A stretch of DNA of 64,000 bases, taken from contig NZ_JQED01000003.1 of the NCBI RefSeq assembly GCF_000764225.1, positions 1-64,000 of the forward strand, given 5' to 3'. This document shows, one piece after another, positions 34,499-44,273 of this stretch (within the stretch, counting starts at the first letter, position 1; the number at the start of each line of letters is the position of its first letter). The translations under genes and the position numbers were made by a program. The notes under the pieces were generated by a model. That model was not told the origin of the DNA. It searched no databases and saw only the letters and a list, made by a program, of their open reading frames with translations. Source of the stretch: Colwellia psychrerythraea (lineage in GTDB: Bacteria; Pseudomonadota; Gammaproteobacteria; Enterobacterales; Alteromonadaceae).

Positions 34499-37033
34499 AT
34501 GTCATTTTCTGCGACTAAAAAGAGTATTAACACTCAATTACAATCACCAATTAAAACAATTGTTAATGCTACTGTATTATCAACACTGAGCACAGTCCTA
34601 TGCTTTTCCCCCAATACCTTCGCCCAGCAATTATCTGGTGTTGTATTGAACAAGCAAGGGCAGCCTATTGAAAATGCTTTTGTTGGCTTAAATGGAGATT
34701 CACAACAAGTACGTACAAACTCTGAAGGTATATTTAACTTTACAGATGTGAAAGAAGGCACTTTTGAGCTTCACATTAGTGCTAAGAATTACGGTCACAG
34801 CAATCAACATGTGATCATGAAAGAAGAAGACATCACTAATTTAAATGTGGTGTTACCAAGATCGGTGATGGAAGTTATTGATGTACATGCAACCCCATTA
34901 CATACCTCTTCAATTGAGTCAGCTCTGCCGATTAACGTACTTAGTGAAGATGAATTGAAAATGAAACAAGCGGCAACCTTAGGTGAAACATTAAAAAATG
35001 AAGTTGGCGTGCACTCGAGTTATTATGGACCTGTTGCCAGTACACCAATAATTAGGGGCTTGGATGGTCCGAGGGTTCTTATCACACAAAATGGCTTAGA
35101 CGTTGGCGATGCATCACGTGTTGGCCCTGATCATGTGGTTGCGACAGAAACGAGTACCGCAACTCAGATAGAAGTCTTACGTGGTCCTGCAACGCTTTTT
35201 TACGGTAGTGGTGCAATAGGTGGTGTGGTGAATGTGGTTGATGATCGCGTGCCAACGAGTAGTGATGATCAAGTAGATTACTTGTTACAATATAACGATG
35301 TAGCAAATGAACAGCAAGCTTCAGTGAATATTCAAACGGGAACTGACAACATTGCTTTTCATTTAGATGCTTTTTGGCGTGACTCAAAAGATTATAAACT
35401 TGCAGGTGAAGCTGACAGCCATAACGAAGACCATGATGAAGATCATGAAGATGAGCACGAAGAAGAGCATGAGGAGCACGAGGAACACGGTGACAATCGC
35501 TTAGCAAATAGTGCGAGCAACTCCAGTGGCGCGACATTCGGTTCAAGTTACTTATTTGAAGATGGATTTATCGGCTTTTCTTATGGCTTCATGGACAGAG
35601 AATACGGCATTCCTGGACATAGTCACGGGGAAGAACATGAAGATGAGCATGAAGATGAACACTCAGAACATATAGATCATGCTGAAGAAGCTGGCGTTTA
35701 TGCCAAAATGAAGCAAGATAGATGGCAAATACTTGGTGAATATAATTTTGAGCAACAATTTATTAGTCGAGTAGCCACAAAATTTTCTTATAGTGATTAC
35801 CAGCACCAAGAAATAGAATCAGGTGAAGTAGGCACTACGTTTACCAATAAAAGTACCGAAGCACGAGTTGATCTATTTCACCAAAACATCGCCGGGTGGC
35901 AAGGTGCATGGACAATTCATTATAAAGACTCCGATTTCAAAGCACTGGGTGAAGAGGCTTTTTCACCCCCGGCTAAATCAGAAATGTTCGCTATAGCTTG
36001 GTTAGAAGAGAAACACTTCGGTTCGGTATTGTTACAGTTAGGCGCAAGGATAGAGCAAGTAAATATAGATGCAGATGATAGCTTAATTGGTTTTGAAGAA
36101 TCTCATCAAGATCACGATGAAGTGCATACTGAAGACGAACACGATGACCATCATGAAACCTTAGTTTCATTCGAGCAACAGTCATTTACGCCAATGAGCG
36201 CATCAGTAGGCGTTGTATGGAATTATCAACCGGGATATAACATAGGATTCTCTACGGCCTTATCTCAAAGAGCAGCCTCTGCAGGAGAGTTATTTTCCTT
36301 TGGTCCTCATATAGGAACTAATACTTTTGAAGTCGGTGCTATGTTTGATGTGCATCAAGAAGGTGATGAAATACATGTTGAGTTAGCAGAGCAGGCACCA
36401 AGTGTTGAAACATCACTTAATTTTGACTTAACCTTCCGAAAATTTAATGGTGATTTTGGTTATGTCATCAGTGCTTTTTATAACCGTGTTGATGATTATT
36501 ATTATCAGCGAGATACCGGTCTATTTTTTGTCGAGGAGCACGGCCATGCCGATGAACACGAAGATGAAGCGGGCCTACCAATTCTTGTGTATCAGCAAGA
36601 TGATGTTGAGATGTATGGCGCCGAGGCTCAGTTTGTTTATCAGGTTTCATCGTCATTTAAAACAAGCTTAATTGCTGATTACATTCGCGCACGTCTAGTG
36701 AACGAAGATGAAAACGATAATTTGCCGCGTATTCCGCCGATGCGAGTTGGTGCAATTTTCAATTACCAAGCTGATAAGTTTGATAGTGAGTTAAGTGTGA
36801 GTCATTACTTCGAACAAGACGATATTGCTGAGCTAGAAACAAGCACAGATAGCTATACCATGGTTGATGCGAACTTTAATTATTACATCAATGGAGTGGG
36901 TGATGATTTAACTGTGTATTTGAAAGGACAAAATTTAACAGACGAACATGCCCGTGTGCACTCATCTTTTCTTAAAGAAGTAGCACCATTGCCTGGACGT
37001 AATTTTAGCGTTGGCATTCGAGGAAGTTTTTAA
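34499..37033 (+). CDS. Zinc TonB-dependent receptor, ZnuD-like
   Basis: An 844-residue outer-membrane receptor. After the signal peptide (cleavage near TFAQ-Q) comes a carboxypeptidase-regulatory-like domain (about 50-115), the plug (with VLRGPATLFYGSGAIGGVVNV) and the beta-barrel. Four loops are rich in His, Asp and Glu, near residues 305-333, 374-397, 535-554 and 679-690, as in the zinc receptor ZnuD, where such loops gather Zn2+. The ATG at 34499 is preferred to an upstream TTG because it gives the signal peptide and follows GGAAA. The Zur box upstream of the adjacent gene supports zinc uptake under limitation. Confidence 0.85.
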   Translation: MSFSATKKSINTQLQSPIKTIVNATVLSTLSTVLCFSPNTFAQQLSGVVLNKQGQPIENAFVGLNGDSQQVRTNSEGIFNFTDVKEGTFELHISAKNYGHSNQHVIMKEEDITNLNVVLPRSVMEVIDVHATPLHTSSIESALPINVLSEDELKMKQAATLGETLKNEVGVHSSYYGPVASTPIIRGLDGPRVLITQNGLDVGDASRVGPDHVVATETSTATQIEVLRGPATLFYGSGAIGGVVNVVDDRVPTSSDDQVDYLLQYNDVANEQQASVNIQTGTDNIAFHLDAFWRDSKDYKLAGEADSHNEDHDEDHEDEHEEEHEEHEEHGDNRLANSASNSSGATFGSSYLFEDGFIGFSYGFMDREYGIPGHSHGEEHEDEHEDEHSEHIDHAEEAGVYAKMKQDRWQILGEYNFEQQFISRVATKFSYSDYQHQEIESGEVGTTFTNKSTEARVDLFHQNIAGWQGAWTIHYKDSDFKALGEEAFSPPAKSEMFAIAWLEEKHFGSVLLQLGARIEQVNIDADDSLIGFEESHQDHDEVHTEDEHDDHHETLVSFEQQSFTPMSASVGVVWNYQPGYNIGFSTALSQRAASAGELFSFGPHIGTNTFEVGAMFDVHQEGDEIHVELAEQAPSVETSLNFDLTFRKFNGDFGYVISAFYNRVDDYYYQRDTGLFFVEEHGHADEHEDEAGLPILVYQQDDVEMYGAEAQFVYQVSSSFKTSLIADYIRARLVNEDENDNLPRIPPMRVGAIFNYQADKFDSELSVSHYFEQDDIAELETSTDSYTMVDANFNYYINGVGDDLTVYLKGQNLTDEHARVHSSFLKEVAPLPGRNFSVGIRGSF

Positions 37034-37109
37034 AAAGTAATACTAAGTTGAATAAGTTATTGCTAACTTGGCGCCACTTTAAGGCTTAAAGGTAAGATAT
37101 TGATTGAAA

Positions 37110-37148
37110 AAAAGTAACTTAGGAGGAATTTACTCCTGAGTTACTTTT
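37110..37148 (+). terminator. Terminator of the zinc receptor gene
   Basis: AAAAGTAACT pairs with AGTTACTTTT around an inner AGGAG/CTCCT stem, in all a 15-bp arm pair with one mismatch, ending in a T run. Confidence 0.8.
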
Positions 37149-37211
37149 CGCTAATAAGCAGTATTTTGTCAACCTGAAAAATCATTTAATACAGTAGGTC
37201 AAAATTGGCAT

Positions 37212-37245
37212 AAAAAAGAGGCTATAGTTATATAGCCTCTTTTTT
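37212..37245. terminator. Bidirectional terminator between the zinc receptor and the S1-domain gene
   Basis: A perfect 15-bp inverted repeat with a 4-nt GTTA loop. The A run on one side and T run on the other make it effective on both strands. It is the second terminator in a row on the plus strand. Confidence 0.9.
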
Positions 37246-37280
37246 ATGCATGTTATCGAGTATATTTTTTTGTTCGAGCT

Positions 37281-38135
37281 CTACAGCAACTTTATACCTT
37301 CTTTGACGATAGCTATCTTACCTTTCTTGAGTAAGTTGCCTACCGTGGCTTTAAAGGTCTTTTTACTTACGCCTAATGTTCGTTGAATCAACTCTGGTGC
37401 ACTTTTATCATTTAAGGGCGTTAAACCACCTCTATCTGCAATATGTGCTAATAGTTTCTCAGAAAAGTCATTAACCTTATTTTTGCTACCGCGGGTTAAA
37501 ATGAGATCTAAACGGCCATCTTCACGGACTTGTTTGATATAACCCGGAATTTTTTTACCTACTCTAAGGTGTTGAAAAACTTCATTATCGTAAAGTAGGC
37601 CCCAATGTAAGTCATTAACAATTGCTTTGTATCCTAAATCCGTTTTTCCACCAATAATCAAATTGACCTTATCACCTTGTTGGTAGTCGGCAGGCCAAAT
37701 ATCAATAAATTTATCGAGTTTACTTGAGGCGGCAATGCGGTTAGTTATTTGATCCAGAAAAACCCTGACAAGATAGTATTTACCGACTTCCATTTTGGTA
37801 TGCTGTTGATTAAATGGTACCAATATATCCTTAGGTAACCCCCAATCAAGAAAAGCACCAATTTTGTTTACTTGTACAACTTTTAACGAGACAAACTCAC
37901 CGACTTGCGCTAAAGGTGCCGTTGTTGTTGCCACAAGTCTGTCAGCAGAATCAAGGTATAGGAAGGCTTTAATTTTTTCACCAACCTTGCAACCTTCTGG
38001 TAAGCAGCGTGAAGGTAATAAAATTTCACCTAATTCCCCGCCATCAAGGTATGCGCCTTTGTCTAACATGGCAACAATGTTGAGCAGGTTGAATTTACCA
38101 ATGGTTGCTTGCGTTGTATTTTGAGAATCTGTCAT
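37281..38135 (-). CDS. CvfB/YitL-like S1-domain RNA-binding protein
   Basis: A 284-residue cytoplasmic protein of the CvfB type. It has consecutive S1-like OB domains (about 10-65, 75-140 and 145-215, e.g. GAFLDWGLPKDILVPF) and a C-terminal winged-helix of about 60 residues (TLGVSKKTFKATVGNLLKKGKI). CvfB proteins bind RNA and affect gene expression post-transcriptionally; the role in Gammaproteobacteria is poorly known. No strong RBS is visible. A perfect bidirectional terminator closes the gene. It appears monocistronic. Confidence 0.82.
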   Translation of the reverse strand: MTDSQNTTQATIGKFNLLNIVAMLDKGAYLDGGELGEILLPSRCLPEGCKVGEKIKAFLYLDSADRLVATTTAPLAQVGEFVSLKVVQVNKIGAFLDWGLPKDILVPFNQQHTKMEVGKYYLVRVFLDQITNRIAASSKLDKFIDIWPADYQQGDKVNLIIGGKTDLGYKAIVNDLHWGLLYDNEVFQHLRVGKKIPGYIKQVREDGRLDLILTRGSKNKVNDFSEKLLAHIADRGGLTPLNDKSAPELIQRTLGVSKKTFKATVGNLLKKGKIAIVKEGIKLL

Positions 38136-38600
38136 GAAAAAAGCCGTGGAAAAATTTTTTTCATTATAACGTATTCAAAAAGTTATACCCACTGATTTCA
38201 ATTCGATTGCACTCACTATATCTACTAACATTCAATATGCACTTTAAAAGGTAATGGCTATACATGTGGCGATTTTAACAATGTTAATGATAAACCACTC
38301 AAGAATTAGTGAAAAAGACTAATAATAAAAAATAATACGGTTGAAAATATCCTGTCTTAGAAAAACACAAATAAAATAAATTTATTAACCTGTTGTAAAG
38401 TAATGTGTTTATTGTTTTTGTCGCGTCATCGTGTCTTTTTACTCTTTTTTGGCGTGCATCTTGTAATACTGAGTTACATCTTTGTTAATACTTGTAACTA
38501 AGAATTAGTTATTCTAGCGCTATTAAAATAAAGATAAATTTGCGCACAATGAAGCAAATAAAAAAATATATAAAACTTTTAAAGAAAAAAGGGATTAAAA
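38136..38600. other. Intergenic region upstream of the RND pump genes
   Basis: About 465 AT-rich bp carry no credible gene. A small dyad TAACTA-AGAAT-TAGTTA near 38499-38515 lies about 90 bp before the adaptor gene and could bind a repressor, but there is no regulator gene beside it. Confidence 0.3.
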
Positions 38601-39818
38601 GTGGCCACTAAAAAACAAATTATTATACCTATAGTTATCTTAGCAACAGGCATTGCTGCCATGGCTGTTTTTTCTAGTATGAAAAAACCACCAGAAGAAA
38701 AAGCTGAAGTTGATAACACGCCAATCGTAGCGGTAAGCGAAATCTCAGTCACACCAATGACACTAGAAGTAAACTCTTATGGCATGGTGACTCCTAAATA
38801 TGAAACAGAGCTCATTGCTCAAGTTAACGGTGAAATAGTTGAATTGAGCGACACATTTCTTCGCGGTGGTTTTGTTAAAAAAGACCAATTGTTAGCGCGG
38901 ATAGATCCGAATGATTATCAAGCGGCGCTTATTGATGCACAAGCCGCTATGGCAACTGCTAGAGCGGCACTAGAAACAGAAGTTGCTCAAGGCAAAGTGG
39001 CCGAGCGTGAATGGAAGCAAATAACAGATACTTCGCCAACAGAGTTAAGCTTACGTAAACCGCAACTTGCGCAGGAACTTGCACGTGTTAAAGCAGCACA
39101 AGCCTCAGTATTACGTGCTGAACGTAACTTAGAGCGTACTGAAATAAGAGCGCCGTATGATGCCATGATCAATAGTCGTAATATTGGCTTAGGATCTTTT
39201 GTTGGTGTTGGCAGTAAAATTGGTCATGTATTGGCAACCGAGACAGCCGAAATACGTTTACCTGTTGCTGATAATCAACTTGAGTTTTTAGCTAACCACG
39301 GCGTGAATGCAAAAGTAAATCTTTTGGGGAAATATGCGGGTAAAGATATGCAATGGAGCGCTACTATCAAGCGAAATGAAGGAGTTATAGATAATAAGAG
39401 TCGTATGGGCTATTTAGTCGCAGAGCTAAATGATCCGTATCAGTTAAAAAGTAATGCTGAGCAGAAGATAACGCCTCTTCGTTTTGGCAGTTATGTTAAC
39501 GCTAAAATTGTTGGTAATAGCATTGCCCAAGCAACCTCAGTACCAAGACATTTAGTGATTGATGGCAAGGTTGCTATTTTAGATAGTGATTCACGATTGC
39601 ATTATGCGGTAATTGACATTGTTCGCCAGCAAGGTAGTCATGTGATTGTTTCAAATGGTCTACAAAATGGTGACCAACTGATTGTGTCAGCGCTAGATTA
39701 CCCTGTGGATGGCATGAAATTAGCCTTAGCTTCAGATGCTTTGCAATTGGAAGAAAAAGACCAAGAAACTGAGCAGGGTGAAACTCAAATGGCGAATAAT
39801 ATTGAGTCAGGAGAATAG
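38601..39818 (+). CDS. RND efflux periplasmic adaptor (MFP) subunit
   Basis: A 405-residue membrane-fusion protein. An N-terminal hydrophobic anchor (about 8-25) is followed by biotinyl-lipoyl-like halves around a coiled-coil hairpin (residues about 110-190, rich in Ala, Glu and Lys) and beta-barrel domains. It links the inner-membrane RND permease to an outer-membrane channel. The start is GTG at 38601 with GGGA ahead of it. It overlaps nothing but is only 2 bp before the permease gene, a two-gene operon without its own outer-membrane protein. Substrate unknown. Confidence 0.88.
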   Translation: MATKKQIIIPIVILATGIAAMAVFSSMKKPPEEKAEVDNTPIVAVSEISVTPMTLEVNSYGMVTPKYETELIAQVNGEIVELSDTFLRGGFVKKDQLLARIDPNDYQAALIDAQAAMATARAALETEVAQGKVAEREWKQITDTSPTELSLRKPQLAQELARVKAAQASVLRAERNLERTEIRAPYDAMINSRNIGLGSFVGVGSKIGHVLATETAEIRLPVADNQLEFLANHGVNAKVNLLGKYAGKDMQWSATIKRNEGVIDNKSRMGYLVAELNDPYQLKSNAEQKITPLRFGSYVNAKIVGNSIAQATSVPRHLVIDGKVAILDSDSRLHYAVIDIVRQQGSHVIVSNGLQNGDQLIVSALDYPVDGMKLALASDALQLEEKDQETEQGETQMANNIESGE

Positions 39819-39820
39819 TT

Positions 39821-42800
39821 ATGAGCTCTAGTGATTTGATAACTAATGAAAAAAATGACAGCGAAAACTTAAATAGACCTCATGCTGATATCGATACAAA
39901 AAAAGGCATTATTGCCTGGTTTGCGCGTAATACTATTGCTGCCAACTTACTTATGGTTTTTATTTTGCTTGGTGGCGCTTTAACGGCACTAACCATAAAT
40001 AAACAGATGTTTCCCCAAGTAGAGTTTAACTGGATTTCGTATGCCGCGCCATATCCTGGGGCCGCACCACAAGAGGTTGAAGAAGGTATTACCATTAAGA
40101 TTGAGGAAGCGCTTAAATCAGTCCAGGGTCTTAAACGAGTAATTACCTATTCGAATCGAAATTATTCCAACGGCTGGTTTGAAGTTGAGCTGGATTATGA
40201 TCCACAAGTGGTACTTGAAGAAGTTAAATCAGCGATAGACTCTATTTCCAGTTTTCCTGAAGGTATGGAGCGAATCAAAGTTGAAAGAGAGAAATTTCGT
40301 CAAGAAGTGATGTACATCAGCTTGTATGGTGACTTAACTAATGGTGAATTGAAAGAGTTGGGTCGCAAAATTCATAATGAAATACAGCAACTACCCGGTA
40401 TCAGTATTTCTGAGTTATATAGTGGTTTAGCTTATGAAATATCAGTTGAAGTTAGTAAAGATAAATTACGAGAATATGGTTTAAGCTTCAGAGACGTTGC
40501 TAACGCGGTACGCAGTTTTTCCCGCAATATGTCAGCGGGACAGATACGCGCAGAAAATGGATATATCAACTTACGCGTTGAAAACCAAGCCTATCGTGGT
40601 TATGAATTTGAACAAATTCCAGTGCTTACCTTAGAAGATGGCACAAAAGTCATGTTAGGAGAGGTTGCGACCATTAATGATGGTTTCCAAGAAGGATTGC
40701 AGTACTCTAAGTTTAACGGCGAAAACTCTATCACTATTTTTATTGGCGCCTCAGAGAATCAAAGTATCACGAAGATTGCTGATATTATGAATAGCTATGT
40801 TGATGATAAATCATCGGTTTTACCTAAAGGTGTTAAGTTAGAAACCTGGGTTGATTTAACATATTATCTCAATGGTCGTTTGAATATGATGCTAGACAAC
40901 ATGAAAAGTGGTGCTGTATTAGTCTTTTTGATGTTGGCTCTCTTTTTACGTGTTCGTTTAGCCTTCTGGGTAATGATGGGCTTGCCAGTATGCTTCTTAG
41001 GTACTTTATTATTCATGCCGATGGAGTTTATCGGTGTTACCATCAATGTTATTAGCTTATTTGCCTTTATATTGGTTTTGGGCATTGTAGTTGATGATGC
41101 CATAGTTATGGGAGAAAGCGCCCATGATGAAATAGAAGAGCACGGCCATACTACAGACAATGTTATTCGTGGTGTTAAACGTGTCGCTATACCAGCAACT
41201 TTTGGTGTATTAACGACTATTGCTGTATTTATACCTTTCCTCTTTGGTGAAGGACCATCATCGGCCTTTGGCAAAGCCATTGGTGGGGTGGTAGTTTTAT
41301 GCCTGATATTCTCCCTAATAGAATCAAAACTTATTTTGCCTGCGCATTTAGTTAAAATGAAAGTAAAAAAGTTTAATTCGAGAAACCCTCTGGATAGACT
41401 TCGAGCTTGGATTGATACGAAGTTGAAAAACTTTATCGAAAATATTTATCGTCCCACTTTAGTAACCTTTATTGAATATCGATATGCAGTACTGATGTTT
41501 TTTATCAGTTTGATGTTGCTAAGTGCTGGATTATTTGGTGGTGGTTTAGTACGTTATGTGGGGCAACCTAAAATCCCTCATGATTTTCCTCGAATTAGTG
41601 TGGAAATGAACATAGATGCTTCGGAAAAATCCACCTTAAATACCCTGTTAAACATTGAAAGTATTATTTATAAAATAGATCAGGATATTGAAGAAAAATA
41701 TGGCAGCTCGATGATTGCCGATATGCAGGTTGATTTACGTAGTAGAACTAATGGTCAAGTGATGGTTAAGTTAGTTATTCCAAAAGAAAGAGCGATCAAT
41801 ACTTTTGAACTTGCTGATTTATGGCGAAATGCTATTCCTGATTACCCTGGTGTTAAATCGCTAACCATTAGTGATAATTTCTTTGGTAGTGGCCGTGATG
41901 ATGGTGATATTGCCTTTAGATTGGAAAGTCAGGATGATGCACAGCTTATGGCGGCAGCACAAGAATTAAAAACTAAACTAAATACCCTCAAAGGTGTGGG
42001 TGATGTTAATGATTCCCGCCAAACTAGTGCGAAAGAGGTGCAATTCACCTTAAAACCCCTAGCCTATAGCTTAGGCCTAACTCTAGAAGATATTGCCTCG
42101 CAAGTTAGTTATAGCTTTTATGGCTTAGAGGCACAGCGCATTTTGCGTGATAGCGAAGAAATTAAGGTGATGGTGCGTTATCCCCTTGAGCAACGCAGCA
42201 GTGTTGGCCATGTTGATAATGTTATGATTCAGGCGCCAAATGGTGCTGAATTGCCTTTATCCGAGTTAGCAGACATTACTCTGACCGATGGTGTTACTCG
42301 TATTCGCCGTGAAAATGGTAATCGAACTGTTAATGTGTGGGCATCTGTTGATGCTGAGCAAGTTGAACCCTTTGAAATAGCTAAAGATGTTCGTGATAAT
42401 TTTATCCCTAACTTACTTAGAAAATATCCATCGGTAAAAAGCGAAGTATCAGGTCGTATTCAGGAAGAAATGGATGGTGCCGCGGAACAAGTTCGTGATC
42501 TATTAATTTCTATCATGATTATATTTTCACTCTTGGCAATACCATTAAAGTCCTACTCTCAAGCTTTGATGATATTAACCGTGATACCTTTTGGTATTAT
42601 TGGCGCAGTGTTTGGCCACATGATATTAGGCTTAGATTTAAGTGTGTTATCCATGTTTGGTATTGCCGCTGCTTCAGGTGTGGTCGTTAATGACTCTTTA
42701 GTCATGGTCGACTTTGTTAATAAAGCAAGAAAGCGTGGAGAACGTTTAAAAGATGCTGTAATACATGCTGGAACCAAACGTTTTCGCGCTATTTTGTTAA

Positions 42801-43069
42801 CTTCGATCACTACCTTTATTGGTTTAGTACCGATCATTTTCTTTGAAACCAGTGCTCAGGCACAAATAGTGATCCCCATGGCGGTATCACTGTCGTTTGG
42901 GGTATTGTTTGCAACGATAGTCACCTTAGTATTAATTCCAAGTTTGTATATTATTATTGAAGACCTCAAGCGATTAACATCGCGCCTTATTGCAGGAGTT
43001 AAACGATTTTTCTCAGGTGATAAACAAACAGAACTCACTGCAAAAATTGCTACGATGAAAGAGCCATAA
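39821..43069 (+). CDS. RND multidrug efflux permease (HAE1-like)
   Basis: A 1082-residue inner-membrane pump with the usual two repeats of one TM helix, a large periplasmic loop and five further helices. Typical segments are NTIAANLLMVFILLGGALT near the N-terminus, FAFILVLGIVVDDAIVMGE with the conserved proton-relay acids of TM4, and the second-half counterpart GIAAASGVVVNDSLVMVDF. It exports unknown substrates using the proton gradient together with the adaptor encoded 2 bp upstream. AGGAG precedes the ATG. The N-terminal cytoplasmic extension of about 30 residues is longer than in AcrB. Confidence 0.9.
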   Translation: MSSSDLITNEKNDSENLNRPHADIDTKKGIIAWFARNTIAANLLMVFILLGGALTALTINKQMFPQVEFNWISYAAPYPGAAPQEVEEGITIKIEEALKSVQGLKRVITYSNRNYSNGWFEVELDYDPQVVLEEVKSAIDSISSFPEGMERIKVEREKFRQEVMYISLYGDLTNGELKELGRKIHNEIQQLPGISISELYSGLAYEISVEVSKDKLREYGLSFRDVANAVRSFSRNMSAGQIRAENGYINLRVENQAYRGYEFEQIPVLTLEDGTKVMLGEVATINDGFQEGLQYSKFNGENSITIFIGASENQSITKIADIMNSYVDDKSSVLPKGVKLETWVDLTYYLNGRLNMMLDNMKSGAVLVFLMLALFLRVRLAFWVMMGLPVCFLGTLLFMPMEFIGVTINVISLFAFILVLGIVVDDAIVMGESAHDEIEEHGHTTDNVIRGVKRVAIPATFGVLTTIAVFIPFLFGEGPSSAFGKAIGGVVVLCLIFSLIESKLILPAHLVKMKVKKFNSRNPLDRLRAWIDTKLKNFIENIYRPTLVTFIEYRYAVLMFFISLMLLSAGLFGGGLVRYVGQPKIPHDFPRISVEMNIDASEKSTLNTLLNIESIIYKIDQDIEEKYGSSMIADMQVDLRSRTNGQVMVKLVIPKERAINTFELADLWRNAIPDYPGVKSLTISDNFFGSGRDDGDIAFRLESQDDAQLMAAAQELKTKLNTLKGVGDVNDSRQTSAKEVQFTLKPLAYSLGLTLEDIASQVSYSFYGLEAQRILRDSEEIKVMVRYPLEQRSSVGHVDNVMIQAPNGAELPLSELADITLTDGVTRIRRENGNRTVNVWASVDAEQVEPFEIAKDVRDNFIPNLLRKYPSVKSEVSGRIQEEMDGAAEQVRDLLISIMIIFSLLAIPLKSYSQALMILTVIPFGIIGAVFGHMILGLDLSVLSMFGIAAASGVVVNDSLVMVDFVNKARKRGERLKDAVIHAGTKRFRAILLTSITTFIGLVPIIFFETSAQAQIVIPMAVSLSFGVLFATIVTLVLIPSLYIIIEDLKRLTSRLIAGVKRFFSGDKQTELTAKIATMKEP

Positions 43070-43112
43070 CTTAGTAAGCACTTTGTGAGTTAATATAAAA
43101 TTGCGAGAGAAG

Positions 43113-43150
43113 AAAAGGCAAAATCACAGTAAGTTGATTTTGCCTTTTTT
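43113..43150. terminator. Terminator between the RND permease and Bax-like genes
   Basis: A 14-bp perfect inverted repeat AAAAGGCAAAATCA/TGATTTTGCCTTTT with an 8-nt loop and a T run on the plus strand; it serves the RND operon and probably the convergent gene too. Confidence 0.88.
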
Positions 43151-43165
43151 AATTTGGGATGAGCG

Positions 43166-44062
43166 CTATTTTTTGGCTGAGACAAGTTTAATTAAAATAG
43201 TTTTGGATAAATATGCCTCATCGACATCCTCTAACTTGTTATATCGGATCATAGATCGAAGACCGTCAATATAGGCTTGTCCACGTTCAGAATACTTATC
43301 TAATGTACCAGCTAACTCTAATCCTGTTATAGCTTTATTCTCTTGACGTAACTTCGCTCTTAATACGCGAAGTTTTTTATAAGCACTAGTCGTATTAATA
43401 TTCAGCATATATCCTTCAACAGAATCCAGTGGACTATCAAAGCGAGCTAAGCCATAGTTGCCCAACTCTTTTCGTTGTTGTTTAGGTATCATTCCCTTAC
43501 CCGAAAAATCCCATTGACCAAAAAAAGCATTACCTTCTTCGGTAAAGCGTGAGGTCGCCCACCCACTTTCCTCTGCTGCTTGCGCCAATGCTAATGATGG
43601 CGGCATAATATCAACTTGCTGCAATAATTGTTGGCGTTGGTTTTCAGTCAGAGTTAAGGGGGTATTGTTAAATAAACGATATTTTTTAGCGATAACAAGC
43701 AATGCTTTTGATGATAAGGGTGCTGATTTTACAGTTTGGCGCTCTGCAAGAATGTTCTCATTAGATATTAAAACTAAAGGTGCCATTAGTCGAAAAAACA
43801 CCTGTTTTTTTTGTTTGACAGGGATCTCGCTTGATGTTTCTTTCCATCTTTCACTGACGCCTTCGAACGTTAATCTTGGTACTTCTCTAACACCGTTTTT
43901 CCAATCATTACTGGTGTAATTATGTTTTTTAAATAAGGTCATTAAGGCATCAAGAGAGCGGATTTCTACTTCGACAAATTGACTTTTAGCGTTATAGGCA
44001 ATGGTGGGTTGGCTGGTAATACTTGTTAATACGAGCATTAATACAACAGATTTTTTAATCAT
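43166..44062 (-). CDS. Bax-like periplasmic glucosaminidase
   Basis: A 298-residue exported peptidoglycan hydrolase of the Bax / mannosyl-glycoprotein endo-beta-N-acetylglucosaminidase-like family (GH73-type fold). The signal peptide is MIKKSVVLMLVLTSITSQPTIA. The catalytic glutamate is likely in the AAEESGWATSRF segment, followed by the typical GNAFFGQWDF. The start at 44062 has AAGGAT eight bases ahead and gives the signal peptide; the frame extends 87 codons further, but that stretch is non-coding in character. It probably trims septal or side-wall glycan. Confidence 0.85.
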   Translation of the reverse strand: MIKKSVVLMLVLTSITSQPTIAYNAKSQFVEVEIRSLDALMTLFKKHNYTSNDWKNGVREVPRLTFEGVSERWKETSSEIPVKQKKQVFFRLMAPLVLISNENILAERQTVKSAPLSSKALLVIAKKYRLFNNTPLTLTENQRQQLLQQVDIMPPSLALAQAAEESGWATSRFTEEGNAFFGQWDFSGKGMIPKQQRKELGNYGLARFDSPLDSVEGYMLNINTTSAYKKLRVLRAKLRQENKAITGLELAGTLDKYSERGQAYIDGLRSMIRYNKLEDVDEAYLSKTILIKLVSAKK

Positions 44063-44273
44063 AGAGCTATCCTTAAATGAGAAAACTGAAGTCATACCAT
44101 TGTATAGGCGTAGATTTGGATTGTAGGTAATGCAATTTATTATGTCAAAATGCAAAGACGATTTAGGGATATGATGTTTTTTAATTGCAAATAATGCTAT
44201 AAATAATAACCCCTTACTAATATTCGTTAGATTCAGTACCTTATGATAGCGAAAGTTGAGCTTTGAATACCTG

